In this document: positions 25,601-33,371 of the stretch, piece after piece
How the letters are laid out: every line of letters begins with the position of its first letter
How positions within the stretch are numbered: the first letter of the stretch is position 1
NCBI GenBank assembly: GCA_949299545.1
Contig: CASGAM010000041.1
Location: forward strand, 1 to 64,000
DNA from: an uncultured Prevotellaceae bacterium
GTDB lineage: Bacteria; Bacteroidota; Bacteroidia; Bacteroidales; Bacteroidaceae
Direction: 5' to 3'
DNA: 64,000 nt
Program-made: the position numbers and the translations under genes
The notes under the pieces: model-generated
Told to the model about the DNA's origin: nothing
What the model saw: only the letters and a program-made list of their open reading frames with translations
Databases searched by the model: none

Positions 25601-28600
25601 GACCACTGTCATCGACGGTCTTTATCTGATAGACGGGATGGCGACCTCCATGGCCGGCGCGGGTAACCCGAAGACGCGCGGCGGTGGTGCCATTGTGCCT
25701 GCCGGCGCACATGTGCGCAACTGTGTCATTGCCCAGTGCGAAGCCATTGAAGGCGGTGGTCTGTATATATTGCCGGGCGGCATGGTGAGCGGCAGTCTCA
25801 TTGCTGCCAACACGGCCGAGACCGGTGCCGGTGTTTTTGCAGATAATACCGATGTGACGGCTGACCGGCGGGCGCACCTCATCTCCTGCACCGTGAGCGA
25901 CAATACGGCGTCCTCCACCGGTGGCGGAATCTACCTGGAAGAGGGCGCCATCATGGTGTGCAACTCCGTGGTTTGGGGTAACACTGCGCCATCGGACAAG
26001 AACATCAGCGGTCCTGTTTCGGAAACCTATGCCGACGCCCTGTGGGCGAATGTCTTCTCCGACCTGTTACCGGCTTCGGGCGAAACGGCCATTTTCTTTC
26101 CCTTCAACAACTGTTACGTGGAAACATACGAAATGCCGACCAATATCGAGAACATGTCGATGACGAGTGAGGAAGACGTGTATTTCGCCAGTACGGACCG
26201 TACACTTAAGGTCTATTCGCCGCTTATCAAACATGGCCCCTCAACGGATTATTACGACAAACTGCAGAGCGAGGCCGGCGTATCAACGACCGACATGCAG
26301 GGACTGCTCCGTATAGAACCGGGGGCATCGCGTGTGGATGTGGGCGCTTACGCCTTTGAAGGCGGTGTCGCGCCGACGGACAAACTGATTACGCGGCTTT
26401 TCGTTTCCAAAGGTGCGAACACGGCCATGGATGATGTACCCGATACTTATATCGGCCGCTCGTTTTATACCGCCATGGCATGGGTGGACGATGCTTTGGA
26501 ATATATCCGTAAGGTTCGGGAGAATGGTCTTGCTGATGACAATACACAATTTGAGATATTAGTGGCTGAAGGTACATATAAGCCGAGCATGCGGCGTGCG
26601 GATGCTTCGACGACGACCATTGGCCAGCGTCAGAATTCATTCGTCATTCCGCATGGTGTGAGCATTTATGGAGGGTTCAGCGGAACGGAGAAATATTCGT
26701 CCGGTTATGCTGACGGAACAGACGCTTTCACGAAGATTGAGAATACGAACGGGACGGTTGTTGTCTCAGGACTTACACCTAACGAGGGTATTAAGGATAT
26801 CCTGGCCCGCCGCACTTATTCCGACTTCAACCAGAACAATATTTTCGAGCCGTGGGAGTTTGAAAACCAGACCATCTTATCGGGCAATATCAACGTCTCC
26901 GCGACTGCAAAGAACGTGTATCATGTTCTCTACTCGGATGCCTCATCCTTGTCGGCGGACGTTACTACACCCAAGCAGGTCGTACTCGACGGTCTGACTA
27001 TCAAGGATGGTGAAACATACAACGTCTTGAGCAATGTAGCAGCTACAGACGAAAAAGGCCGCGGCGGCGGCATCTATTCCAACGGTGTGTCATACGTCAT
27101 CAACCGCTGCCGTTTGGTCAATAACTTTGCCGTTCGGGGTGGTGCCGTTTACATGCGCGATGCCCGGCTGACCATCGTCAATTCCATGTTGGCCGGCAAC
27201 GGAACGGTAGACAATCCTACTACCGAAGGCGGCACATATCAGCCGCCGCGTGGCGGTGCCGTATATGTGGCCGGCATTTCAACTTCACCGAAGATTTATG
27301 CCGGATTGTATGCCGTGAACACGCTTTGGGTCAACAATGAAACCAGCGGTCAGGGGGGTGCCATCGGTACGAACTATGCGGACGGTCTTGTCACCGGATA
27401 TGTTCCCGAGGTGTCATTGATGAACAATACTTTCGCTCTGAACAAGGCCGGCGACAAAAATCCTGTCATCTATCACCATAATGGCAAGAATACCATTACC
27501 AATACGTTGATGTGGGGAAATGAAGGGACTTATGACCCGATGACCGACAGCGAGAACACCATCATCAATAACAGTGCCAGCGATGCTGTCGACCTGACGG
27601 GAACAGGCAGTAACAATATCAAACTCTCCACTACCAACCTGTCGGTTATGGGCCCCCGTTTCGCGAAGCCTTCGACCGTAGCGGGCGTGGCGGGTTATGA
27701 TGCCAACAATCTTTGGAATCCGGTGGCCATCTCCATCTTGACGGATGGCGGTAACGGGACCTACCGCATTGATGATAAAAGTATAGATGGTGAGTATGCA
27801 AATTGGATGACAGCCAATGCTGCCGATTATGCCGATCAGTACATGGGGTACGATGATTATCTGACCGGTTATGTACGCTATTCCGGCCCGTTGGATGAGG
27901 ACGGCAAGCAGGAGGACAAACCCATCGACATCGGTTTTTACGAATACCAGTACGTTGTTGATTTTCCTCACATGGATGCCATTTACGTGGCAACCACTGA
28001 GAGTGGTCTGGCAGACGGGAGCAACTGGGCCAATGCGACTTCCAATCTGCGGGATGCCTTGTCGGCCATGGCGAACCCGCAAGGTGGAGCAAACAATGAC
28101 AAGGCCGTCTATATCAAAGCCGGAGAGTATTCGTTGCCGCGACTCTCGTCACGCACGGCTTATACTGTTTCGATGGGTACCGATATTTCTGAGGACATCG
28201 GAAGGTCATTAACCATCCGCGGCTCCTATAACGAGTCGGGTGTACAGGATTTCAGCCAACCGACTGTCATCACCACACAGGAAAACAACGCCAGTCAGAC
28301 GGATATTCTGATGCAAGTTTCAGCCAATAACAAGCCGGTCACCATCGAGGGATTGACCTTTATCAACAAAAATCCGAATGGGGGTACCGGTATGCAGGCG
28401 AGCAGTACGGGCGGCCTGCTGAAACTGCAACGAACCGCTTTTCGCGGTAACGGAGAAAGCGGTATCAGTATAGAGAATGGGACGGCAGGCAGCTTCCTGT
28501 TTGTGAACACGCTCTTTGCCGACGGCGGTACCGGACTGGCGAATGCGGATAGTCGCACAACAGTGGTAAACGCAACGTTTGCGAACAATCAGACCGACCT

Positions 28601-31325
28601 GACTTTCAGCACTACAGCCCGGCCGAACGTTTATAACAGCGTTTCATGGAAGAATGTAACTCAGAACCTGACTACCGACGATGATGCCAAGAATGTCGCG
28701 ATAGAGGGCACAGTCAATAATGATGACATCACCAACGGCCCGAATTTCCGTGACCCGGAAAATACGGATATTTACAGTCGCGATTACCGCATCCGTCCGA
28801 GCCTGAAGTTGTTGAACAAGGGCAGTAACGACCTTTATGTCAAACATGCGTTAGGATTGGTCGCCGGCGCCACGATTCCGGCCGATGAGAAAGACCTGGC
28901 CAACAGCACCCGTCTGGTGGATAACAGCATCGATGTCGGCGCCTATGAGTACGAGGCCGCCTTACAGCCGATTGTTTACGTGAAAGCTGACCTGACGGGA
29001 GCGGCCGACGGTACGAGTTGGGCAACGGCTCTCGGCGACCTGCAAGGAGCCGTGGATCTGGCCGGCCTGTATGCGTACAACAATAAGGATGCTGACGGAA
29101 ACATCACCAGGAACGGCTATGTGTTCGTGCATGGCAACTACCACGATACCGGCTTATTGAACCTTACGTTTGACGGTGCGAAAGTTTACGGCGGCATGAA
29201 CGACGAACGGAGCAACACACCGCTGGATGATGACTTCAGCAATGCGGAGACCGTGGTAAACGAACTGCTCGGTAAGCGCAAAGGTCTGTTGGAAGCCACC
29301 AACCGCTCTTCGTTGAACAATGTTACGATAGCAGCCGACAACGTTGTGGACGGTTTCCTGGTGACGGGAACAACCAACGTGAACAAAGGTATGCTCTCGA
29401 CTTCTATTGTAGAAGAGGCTGTGACGGGAACGTCTGAAGGATGGCTCTACAACACATTGGTGACGGGCGACGGGACAACTTCGGGCTATGTTTCGGACGT
29501 TAAGGCCGTGAATGTGACAGCCACAGGCCGCATCGAGAATGTAGCCGGCAGCGCCAACAACCGTAGCGGCGCAACGGCTGACAATACGTATGTGCCATAC
29601 AAATACTGGAACTACCAGCTGATGGAGACTTCGGCGGATATTGACGGCGGAACAGACAAAGGTGTCACACAGGCAGCTATCGGCAAGGCCGGTCACGACC
29701 GCGATATCGCCGGTAACAAACGCCTGCGGTACAATGTGGACAACGGCTGTTTCGAGACGTGGAACATTTGTGAAGGAATGACGGTGGATAACATCATCAC
29801 GGCCACGGACTGTCCGGCAGATACGTCGGTGGTTTATGTCCGTAAGGGATTGGAACTGAAGATTGAGAATGATGCGGCGACCGGCACGCTTGTCTATGGG
29901 GACGAAGCTTCCGCCTTTACACCCGGGTTCCTGCTTCTGGAGCATCAGGCCGGTTTGCGTGGCAACGGCAACCACATACGTCTGACCAATTTCGCCGTGG
30001 AGCGCGAGATACCGGCCGGCGGTGCCGACCTGATTGCCATGCCGTTCGACGTCAATTCCGTGACCAGCTCTTTGGCGAACATCAAACCGCTACGTTATGA
30101 CGGCAACCTGCGTGCCGCTTACGAATACAAATATGATGGCGGCAACAGTACGGCCTGGACCTCACAAAATATCGACCAGGCAGGACTTTATGAGGGATTG
30201 CTTTTTGAGAACAAAGAAGCCGGCGGCGTGACACTCCGTTTCTGCGGCAAAAGTACGGCGCCTTATATAGAAGACGGCACGGACAAGAGCATAGATTTGA
30301 AAAAGTACAACTTCAACGAGGCGTGGACAACCGATGCCGACGGCAACATCGTGCCGGCCGGCAGCAACCGGTTTACGCATAAGGAGAACATGAGCTGGAA
30401 CTTGTTCGGCTCACCTTATCTCTGTGCGATGAATTACAGCGACCTGGCATACGGGCGGGTTCTGTACGGTTATGAGAATGGCGCTTTCAAGACCATCAAG
30501 ACTTATTACAGCGATGACGGAACGGCTGTCGAAGGCCATATTCCGGCGGGCAGTGCCGTGTTTACCCAGACGGCCACGCTGAAAGACACGGAAACCTTTA
30601 CCGTGGCGCAACCTGCAGACGATAAGGACGGGGCGGCATTTGCATCTGTCAACCGGTTAACCATCAGTCTGTGGGGGAATACTGCGACACGCAATGCAGA
30701 CGAGACGGGCGAAACGGCCGATGTCTTGCAGCTTGGCGCCGTGGAACCGTCAGCGGCGCGCAGTGACTTTGACTTCGCCTCCGACGGCGTGAAATGGACC
30801 GTTGCAGGCGACAGCCTGCCGCTGATTTATGCCGAACGTGCCGGCGGACGTTATTCGATGTTGTCGGCAGTAAACCGTGAGGCCGAAGTGGCTGTCGGTG
30901 TGGCATTGCCCGCAGCGGGCCGGTACACGATCGGCATCCCGGCAACGGCGGACACGGAAGGTTACAGTGCCGTGGTGCTGAAAGACGCACTGACGGGACG
31001 CACAACTGACCTGCTGAACGGCAACTATGACTTTGCGGCAGAGAATGCAGGCGAAACAAGCGGACGCTTCACCATTACATTCACTCCGGCCGACAGCCCG
31101 GCTGCCGGATGGGCGGTGCAGGTGAAAGCCACGGGCGGCGGACGGGCTGTGGTGAGCGGAACCGAACCGGGCGACATCGTGACGGCCTACAACACGGCCG
31201 GTATGGAAGCGGCAGCCGAAGTGGCATCCGGTTCAACAGTGAACCTGCAGTTGCAGGCCGGTGTATTCTTCTTCCGTGTCCGTCGCGGAGCGGAAACGGC
31301 TACTGTGAAAGCGGTGCTGAAATAA
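19620..31325 (+). CDS. Giant multi-module beta-helix adhesin with T9SS-like C-terminal domain
   Basis: A 3901-residue secreted protein with signal peptide (MQNILRTTLFALAFCMAAMASAQ). It consists of eight tandem modules, each opening with an '[IV]YYxATxxGxGDGSSWxNA'-type strand and most closing with '[IV]D[IV]GAYE'. Openings are near residues 30, 449, 948, 1290, 1854, 2258, 2787 and 3118. Closings are near 435, 925 (degenerate SLGAFN), 1278, 1836, 2240, 2770, 3105 and 3375 (degenerate). Between them lie repeats rich in 'GGGxY', 'NCxVxNNxA' and 'NNTxxxN', typical of right-handed parallel beta-helices (pectate-lyase-like, choice-of-anchor Q). About residues 3385-3820 are non-repetitive. The last 70 ('VTAYNTAGMEA...QAGVFFFRVRRGAETATVKAVLK') look like a type A T9SS sorting domain. 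As last gene of the fimbrial operon it is probably a tip or surface adhesin. Ligand unknown. Confidence 0.85.
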   Translation: MTIKMQNILRTTLFALAFCMAAMASAQSKIYYAATQSLGTGDGSSWANVTTLAEALQKAVAGDQIWVQGFETITGSEQIYVTPSTAGFTLKSGVQLYGGFAGTEKNINERETLGKPYQMKYRTLLTGDIDKDDAYDNTNLIFPANGSRADNATHVLTLNLSPSSGGNNNNYPTVVNGLSIGGGQADGTDEYGGGILVTGDNTVTGGGIYRIEHCLLTHNYAVKGGGIYVAPTVRDVNNNESLISLCAIYNNAAGERSGLADDGGGAYLAGAGKMVNCTVFNNENGGICLSPDAMVINCTVTRNSGGGIDMTVTPADNRYSVFNTVIWGNSKLYSVTAPRFRNSAYYEVSAGDADGNIALSRYNYENNQAPYFESPSSRTGFDRDFNWESSAYPLWSWTILDGSALIDKGDNTYYSTTAYGSADMDDGTRISNSAIDIGANEFQYLPASRIRYVKTTATGSGDGSSWDNASDNIQNMIDELAENNPQNQAGEVWVAAGVYEPQEKIIGADYSASFRMRDGISVYGGFSATSPESSKQDRQKGDMPWSFTNRTILQGSFYVPDNTSWNDNNHKWNITSDSRHVVWFAPLPLEGKTSFGKVTILNGVTIRGGHAQGNTGVDEFLTDRGGGVYMGINAYLEECVVTENTSVGNGGGICLEGGRVLNSLVYNNNADGDGGGVYIDNAGIVLASMLSNNSASNGAGIYMSNNALWSDGLPHPEYMILSTSVVSNNTGRQNGAVYCDRGGVVQQNTIVNNYCPTGTDNAITNASQTGGLYANEYVLAYNNVIWNNLINTKNVPVYAKNPTAAKVRFFYNGMSGTNNAIWNNTLQQEQIDLSEENNAKTDGIIDPEFDTSGSATNITADNILNTIGVQSGWKLSNSGVEGIDFYWEPITGSNLRARGMTIGEQPDEVLMSPELDIANELFAQKPSLGAFNVDATRILPNITDNALAIYIDADCTDPTHDGSSWAKAYRSFNEALAYLASLGSDEVGGKSLQIHVLEGNLWPRYAYTNLDPKTATIDIPVTASGQPIEIYGGYRRDDTDGTNNTVLPRAPMNYRSILNGNHVGKDMKDGLYHCITVAASAKVVIDGFHVINGYAAGEATRQYGAGLLVHDDAEVTVRNCVFENNTALEGAAIDARNATLTMNNCVVNNNTNTTETAAIINCPNLTMNHVTVVNNKGAAPADMGTTSFSAGNSSGTNSVTLASEGADGAKIFANPTNGVGATLGFDTYLGGYSEFRPLTSSTEAANALINKATGTPTAITTDITALNGRDLGGIPDRGAYEALLPEAGSVIYVTATGAGNRDGSSWENAIAGNLIYDVNKGIVNNDIRTTDSRYIGFYDASARPYGETSGASKLFFEHLNESNLQASNVNYSTETHDGVTHVTGATGINIRNNRKEQYVGGLQYAVEKASAAAAVDGRQKTVWVAGGTYTDYKGFVIRDKVDVLGGFPNEGTPGENDRHPLISQYISANAADAGLEKAKYETIIQIQSENPSKVSLPSQTRKPVLFQPDVCLPTKSPSGRESSFSRWEWDWDWNNWSNNWINNGYSGSVPGADETASNTYRYNLSLNQRNGIYVEYTGATWDGFTIRHGFYTDYKANRDGGAGVRMFRGVTLKNCVVTDNYINAHNNAGRGAGIYCDGNNSSVINCFVLNNTNNSDESYGGGMYMILGISYNTMVANNYAKKQGGGIFIEDAMFYNNTVAYNRSSGTGGLHQWTASSGTTTTLKLYNTLFYGNQNRAIGVEKANNFNGAWNCYVHTATSLANDVSNKIKNSQIGQNLEYPFETKNAQADNNYRLNGTTWCLNNGAEDLGNDYQGVKIALPETDVDFTDRIKDCKVDIGAYERSNQDNVKPDNNGYYYVNQNGVGTASGESPQNAACAMKLQEVLYAAGERAKAGSTAIVKIAGYEGGSFVYHANTLSDPDDPQSYTFVVPEGVTVEGGYKQDFTERNPKLYNTILSPVKTATSTTQEVNGYHAVTFKAASVGQEAPTGQEALTKTTVIDGLYLIDGMATSMAGAGNPKTRGGGAIVPAGAHVRNCVIAQCEAIEGGGLYILPGGMVSGSLIAANTAETGAGVFADNTDVTADRRAHLISCTVSDNTASSTGGGIYLEEGAIMVCNSVVWGNTAPSDKNISGPVSETYADALWANVFSDLLPASGETAIFFPFNNCYVETYEMPTNIENMSMTSEEDVYFASTDRTLKVYSPLIKHGPSTDYYDKLQSEAGVSTTDMQGLLRIEPGASRVDVGAYAFEGGVAPTDKLITRLFVSKGANTAMDDVPDTYIGRSFYTAMAWVDDALEYIRKVRENGLADDNTQFEILVAEGTYKPSMRRADASTTTIGQRQNSFVIPHGVSIYGGFSGTEKYSSGYADGTDAFTKIENTNGTVVVSGLTPNEGIKDILARRTYSDFNQNNIFEPWEFENQTILSGNINVSATAKNVYHVLYSDASSLSADVTTPKQVVLDGLTIKDGETYNVLSNVAATDEKGRGGGIYSNGVSYVINRCRLVNNFAVRGGAVYMRDARLTIVNSMLAGNGTVDNPTTEGGTYQPPRGGAVYVAGISTSPKIYAGLYAVNTLWVNNETSGQGGAIGTNYADGLVTGYVPEVSLMNNTFALNKAGDKNPVIYHHNGKNTITNTLMWGNEGTYDPMTDSENTIINNSASDAVDLTGTGSNNIKLSTTNLSVMGPRFAKPSTVAGVAGYDANNLWNPVAISILTDGGNGTYRIDDKSIDGEYANWMTANAADYADQYMGYDDYLTGYVRYSGPLDEDGKQEDKPIDIGFYEYQYVVDFPHMDAIYVATTESGLADGSNWANATSNLRDALSAMANPQGGANNDKAVYIKAGEYSLPRLSSRTAYTVSMGTDISEDIGRSLTIRGSYNESGVQDFSQPTVITTQENNASQTDILMQVSANNKPVTIEGLTFINKNPNGGTGMQASSTGGLLKLQRTAFRGNGESGISIENGTAGSFLFVNTLFADGGTGLANADSRTTVVNATFANNQTDLTFSTTARPNVYNSVSWKNVTQNLTTDDDAKNVAIEGTVNNDDITNGPNFRDPENTDIYSRDYRIRPSLKLLNKGSNDLYVKHALGLVAGATIPADEKDLANSTRLVDNSIDVGAYEYEAALQPIVYVKADLTGAADGTSWATALGDLQGAVDLAGLYAYNNKDADGNITRNGYVFVHGNYHDTGLLNLTFDGAKVYGGMNDERSNTPLDDDFSNAETVVNELLGKRKGLLEATNRSSLNNVTIAADNVVDGFLVTGTTNVNKGMLSTSIVEEAVTGTSEGWLYNTLVTGDGTTSGYVSDVKAVNVTATGRIENVAGSANNRSGATADNTYVPYKYWNYQLMETSADIDGGTDKGVTQAAIGKAGHDRDIAGNKRLRYNVDNGCFETWNICEGMTVDNIITATDCPADTSVVYVRKGLELKIENDAATGTLVYGDEASAFTPGFLLLEHQAGLRGNGNHIRLTNFAVEREIPAGGADLIAMPFDVNSVTSSLANIKPLRYDGNLRAAYEYKYDGGNSTAWTSQNIDQAGLYEGLLFENKEAGGVTLRFCGKSTAPYIEDGTDKSIDLKKYNFNEAWTTDADGNIVPAGSNRFTHKENMSWNLFGSPYLCAMNYSDLAYGRVLYGYENGAFKTIKTYYSDDGTAVEGHIPAGSAVFTQTATLKDTETFTVAQPADDKDGAAFASVNRLTISLWGNTATRNADETGETADVLQLGAVEPSAARSDFDFASDGVKWTVAGDSLPLIYAERAGGRYSMLSAVNREAEVAVGVALPAAGRYTIGIPATADTEGYSAVVLKDALTGRTTDLLNGNYDFAAENAGETSGRFTITFTPADSPAAGWAVQVKATGGGRAVVSGTEPGDIVTAYNTAGMEAAAEVASGSTVNLQLQAGVFFFRVRRGAETATVKAVLK

Positions 31326-31347
31326 GTCTTATGGATACCTTTTTACA

Positions 31348-31425
31348 GCGACCTGTCGCCTCTGCAAGGCGACAGGTCGCTTCGTAGAAGCGACAGGTTG
31401 CAATTTTTGCTGCGACCTGTCGCTT
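31348..31425. repeat. Double-hairpin palindromic element (copy B), probable terminator
   Basis: Hairpin 1 is a 13-bp perfect stem (31348-31360 with 31368-31380, arm GCGACCTGTCGCC). Hairpin 2 is an 11-bp perfect stem (31388-31398, AAGCGACAGGT, with 31415-31425) leading into T5. It lies between the adhesin and the convergent dgt gene and may terminate both. Its backbone (CTxCAAGGCGAC, GCGAC..TTGCAA.TTTTT.CTGCGACC) matches copy A at 8726-8802 with compensated stem changes. Confidence 0.75.
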
Positions 31426-31454
31426 TTTCATGGGGGTATGGTTGTCAGATGAGG

Positions 31455-32810
31455 TCAGACAATGGGCAGGCTCATCCCGTTTATTTTCCGGTAGAGATCC
31501 AGCGCATAAACGTCGGTCATACCCGAAATATAATCAAGCACGGCCATGATGCGGTCGTAAAGTTTCTCCGCGCGGATGTCATACTGTGTCGATACCCTGT
31601 TGATGAGCAACTGTGAGTAGGCCTTTTCCGGATGGCAGACGGCTTCTGTCATCAGATCCAACAGTGTACTGATGACTTTGAAACCGGCCAGTTCGATGTC
31701 GACAACGTCTTTACTCCTGTAAATGCTGTCAAAAGCCCTTTCCTCGCATTGCCGGAATGCCTTGCGCGGCACTTCGCTGATGTGGTCGATGAGTGTTCCC
31801 TTGAAAGTGCCGTCCAGCAATTCGTCTTCATGTTCGGTGAAGACTCTCACGCATTCGCTTTCGAGGCAGCCGATGACGCAGGAGCGGAGATAGACGACTT
31901 GTTCGTTGACATCGCTCACCAGTTGCATGTTTCGTCTGATGGAGGCTTGTCTTTCGGGGGCGAAAAAAGCCAGCAGCAGTTCCCGGGTATCAGCGGTATT
32001 GAGTATCTTGAGTTTGTGGGCGTCTTCGATGTCCATGATTTCATAGCAGATGTCGTCGGCGGCTTCTACAAGATAGACGAACGGGTGCCGGGCATATTTT
32101 GCGGTACCTTTGGGACTGTCGATGCGCGGTATGCCGAGTTCTTCCGCAATGCGCGCGTAGTCGCCCGCTTCGCTTTGGAAGAAACCGAATTTGGCATGTT
32201 CTCCCGCGAGGGTGGAAGAAAACGGGTATTTGACGATAGAGGCTAAAGTGGAGTAGGTCATGACGAATCCGCCTTTGCGACGCCCGTTGAAGTGGTGTGT
32301 GAGCAGCCTGAATGCGTTGGCGTTTCCTTCAAAATGTATCAGGTCATTCCATTCCGCGTCGGTCAGACGCTCGTTCGTTCCCGGTTCGGTATAGGTGCGC
32401 AGCCATTCGCCGCGTCCTTCGCTGAAAAAGGTGCCGATGGCTCTTTCTCCGGAATGCCCGAACGGCGGGTTGCCGAGGTCGTGCGCCAGGCATGCGGCCG
32501 ATACGATGGCGCCGGCTTCCGTGAGCGGCGAGCGTTCGTCCCATCCGTGTTTCTTGATCAGTTCGCGTGCCACGTCATTGCCCAGCGACCGTCCCACGCT
32601 CGACACTTCGAGGCTGTGCGTGAGCCTGTTGTGTACGAAGATACTGCCCGGCAATGGGAATACCTGTGTTTTGTTTTGCAATCTTCTGAAGGGTGCAGAG
32701 AAAATCAGCCGGTCATAGTCGCGCTGGAATTCCGTCCTGTCGTCTTTCCGTTTCAGGTGCAGTTCCTCTAAACCGAAGCGTTTGTTGGATATAAGTTGTT
32801 CCCAATTCAT
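31455..32810 (-). CDS. dgt: Deoxyguanosinetriphosphate triphosphohydrolase (HD domain)
   Basis: Cleaves dGTP (or other dNTPs) to the deoxynucleoside and triphosphate, helping control dNTP pools. The 451-residue protein has the dNTPase signature 'FRRLQNKTQVFPLP', then 'NRLTHSLEVSSVGRSLG' and the HD metal site 'AACLAHDLGNPPFGHSGE', all in the first 125 residues, with a normal full-length C-terminal part. It diverges from dut, another dNTP-pool enzyme, across 120 bases. It converges with the adhesin gene at the double hairpin. Confidence 0.94.
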   Translation of the reverse strand: MNWEQLISNKRFGLEELHLKRKDDRTEFQRDYDRLIFSAPFRRLQNKTQVFPLPGSIFVHNRLTHSLEVSSVGRSLGNDVARELIKKHGWDERSPLTEAGAIVSAACLAHDLGNPPFGHSGERAIGTFFSEGRGEWLRTYTEPGTNERLTDAEWNDLIHFEGNANAFRLLTHHFNGRRKGGFVMTYSTLASIVKYPFSSTLAGEHAKFGFFQSEAGDYARIAEELGIPRIDSPKGTAKYARHPFVYLVEAADDICYEIMDIEDAHKLKILNTADTRELLLAFFAPERQASIRRNMQLVSDVNEQVVYLRSCVIGCLESECVRVFTEHEDELLDGTFKGTLIDHISEVPRKAFRQCEERAFDSIYRSKDVVDIELAGFKVISTLLDLMTEAVCHPEKAYSQLLINRVSTQYDIRAEKLYDRIMAVLDYISGMTDVYALDLYRKINGMSLPIV

Positions 32811-32899
32811 GCGTCTGCAATTTTTTCACAAAAGTAATTAAAAACCTTGATAAACTGTCTTTTTATGATAAATTGAATGGCGGTGTGGTGAGAAATGGT

Positions 32900-32907
32900 T
32901 ACTTTTG
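32900..32907 (+). promoter_or_regulatory. -7 box of the dut operon
   Basis: TACTTTTG matches TAnnTTTG and lies 25 bases before the dut ATG. The nearest upstream TTG (32873-32875) is 24 bases away, wider than usual, so only the -7 box is well supported. Confidence 0.5.
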
Positions 32908-32932
32908 TACGTTAAAATGAAGATTTTTATTT

Positions 32933-33370
32933 ATGCTTGAAGTCCTTATCGTCAACAAGTCGCACCATCCGCTTCCGCAGTATGCCACGGCGGATTCCGC
33001 AGGAATGGATCTGCGCGCCAACCTTGACCGTCCTATCGTTTTGAAACCTTTAGAGCGTTGCCTCGTGCCGACGGGCCTTTATCTGGCATTGCCGCCCGGT
33101 ACGGAGGCCCAAGTACGTCCCCGTAGCGGCCTGGCGCTGAAAAAGGGTATCACGGTGTTGAACTCGCCCGGCACGATCGATGCCGACTATCGGGGCGAGG
33201 TTTGTGTCATCCTTGTGAATCTTTCGCAGGAGGATTTTGTGATTTCAGACGGCGAGCGCATTGCCCAAATGGTGATAGCCCGCTATGAGCGTGTGAATTG
33301 GAGTTTAACGGAGAAACTCGACGACACGGAGCGCGGTGCCGGAGGTTTCGGACATTCGGGAGAGAAATAA
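32933..33370 (+). CDS. dut: dUTP diphosphatase
   Basis: Hydrolyses dUTP to dUMP and pyrophosphate, keeping uracil out of DNA and feeding dTMP synthesis. The 145-residue trimeric-type dUTPase has all five motifs: '[10 protein letters not shown]', '[11 protein letters not shown]', '[11 protein letters not shown]', 'GERIAQMV' and the C-terminal '[10 protein letters not shown]'. It heads a probable operon dut-TPR-DUF4292-envC: the next gene starts within a few bases of its stop, or 35 bases inside it if the upstream ATG is used. Confidence 0.97.
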   Translation: MLEVLIVNKSHHPLPQYATADSAGMDLRANLDRPIVLKPLERCLVPTGLYLALPPGTEAQVRPRSGLALKKGITVLNSPGTIDADYRGEVCVILVNLSQEDFVISDGERIAQMVIARYERVNWSLTEKLDDTERGAGGFGHSGEK

Positions 33371-33371
33371 C

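Noticed and set aside
24897..25877. A 326-codon minus-strand frame inside the adhesin gene
   Set aside because: Antisense to repetitive adhesin modules; no signal, domain or promoter. Repeats on the sense strand explain the open frame.
19620..31325. Repeat arrays in the adhesin considered as CRISPR or tandem DNA repeats
   Set aside because: Repetition is at protein level over 320-560 residues with low nucleotide identity; there are no short identical repeats with unique spacers. No CRISPR array is present in the window.
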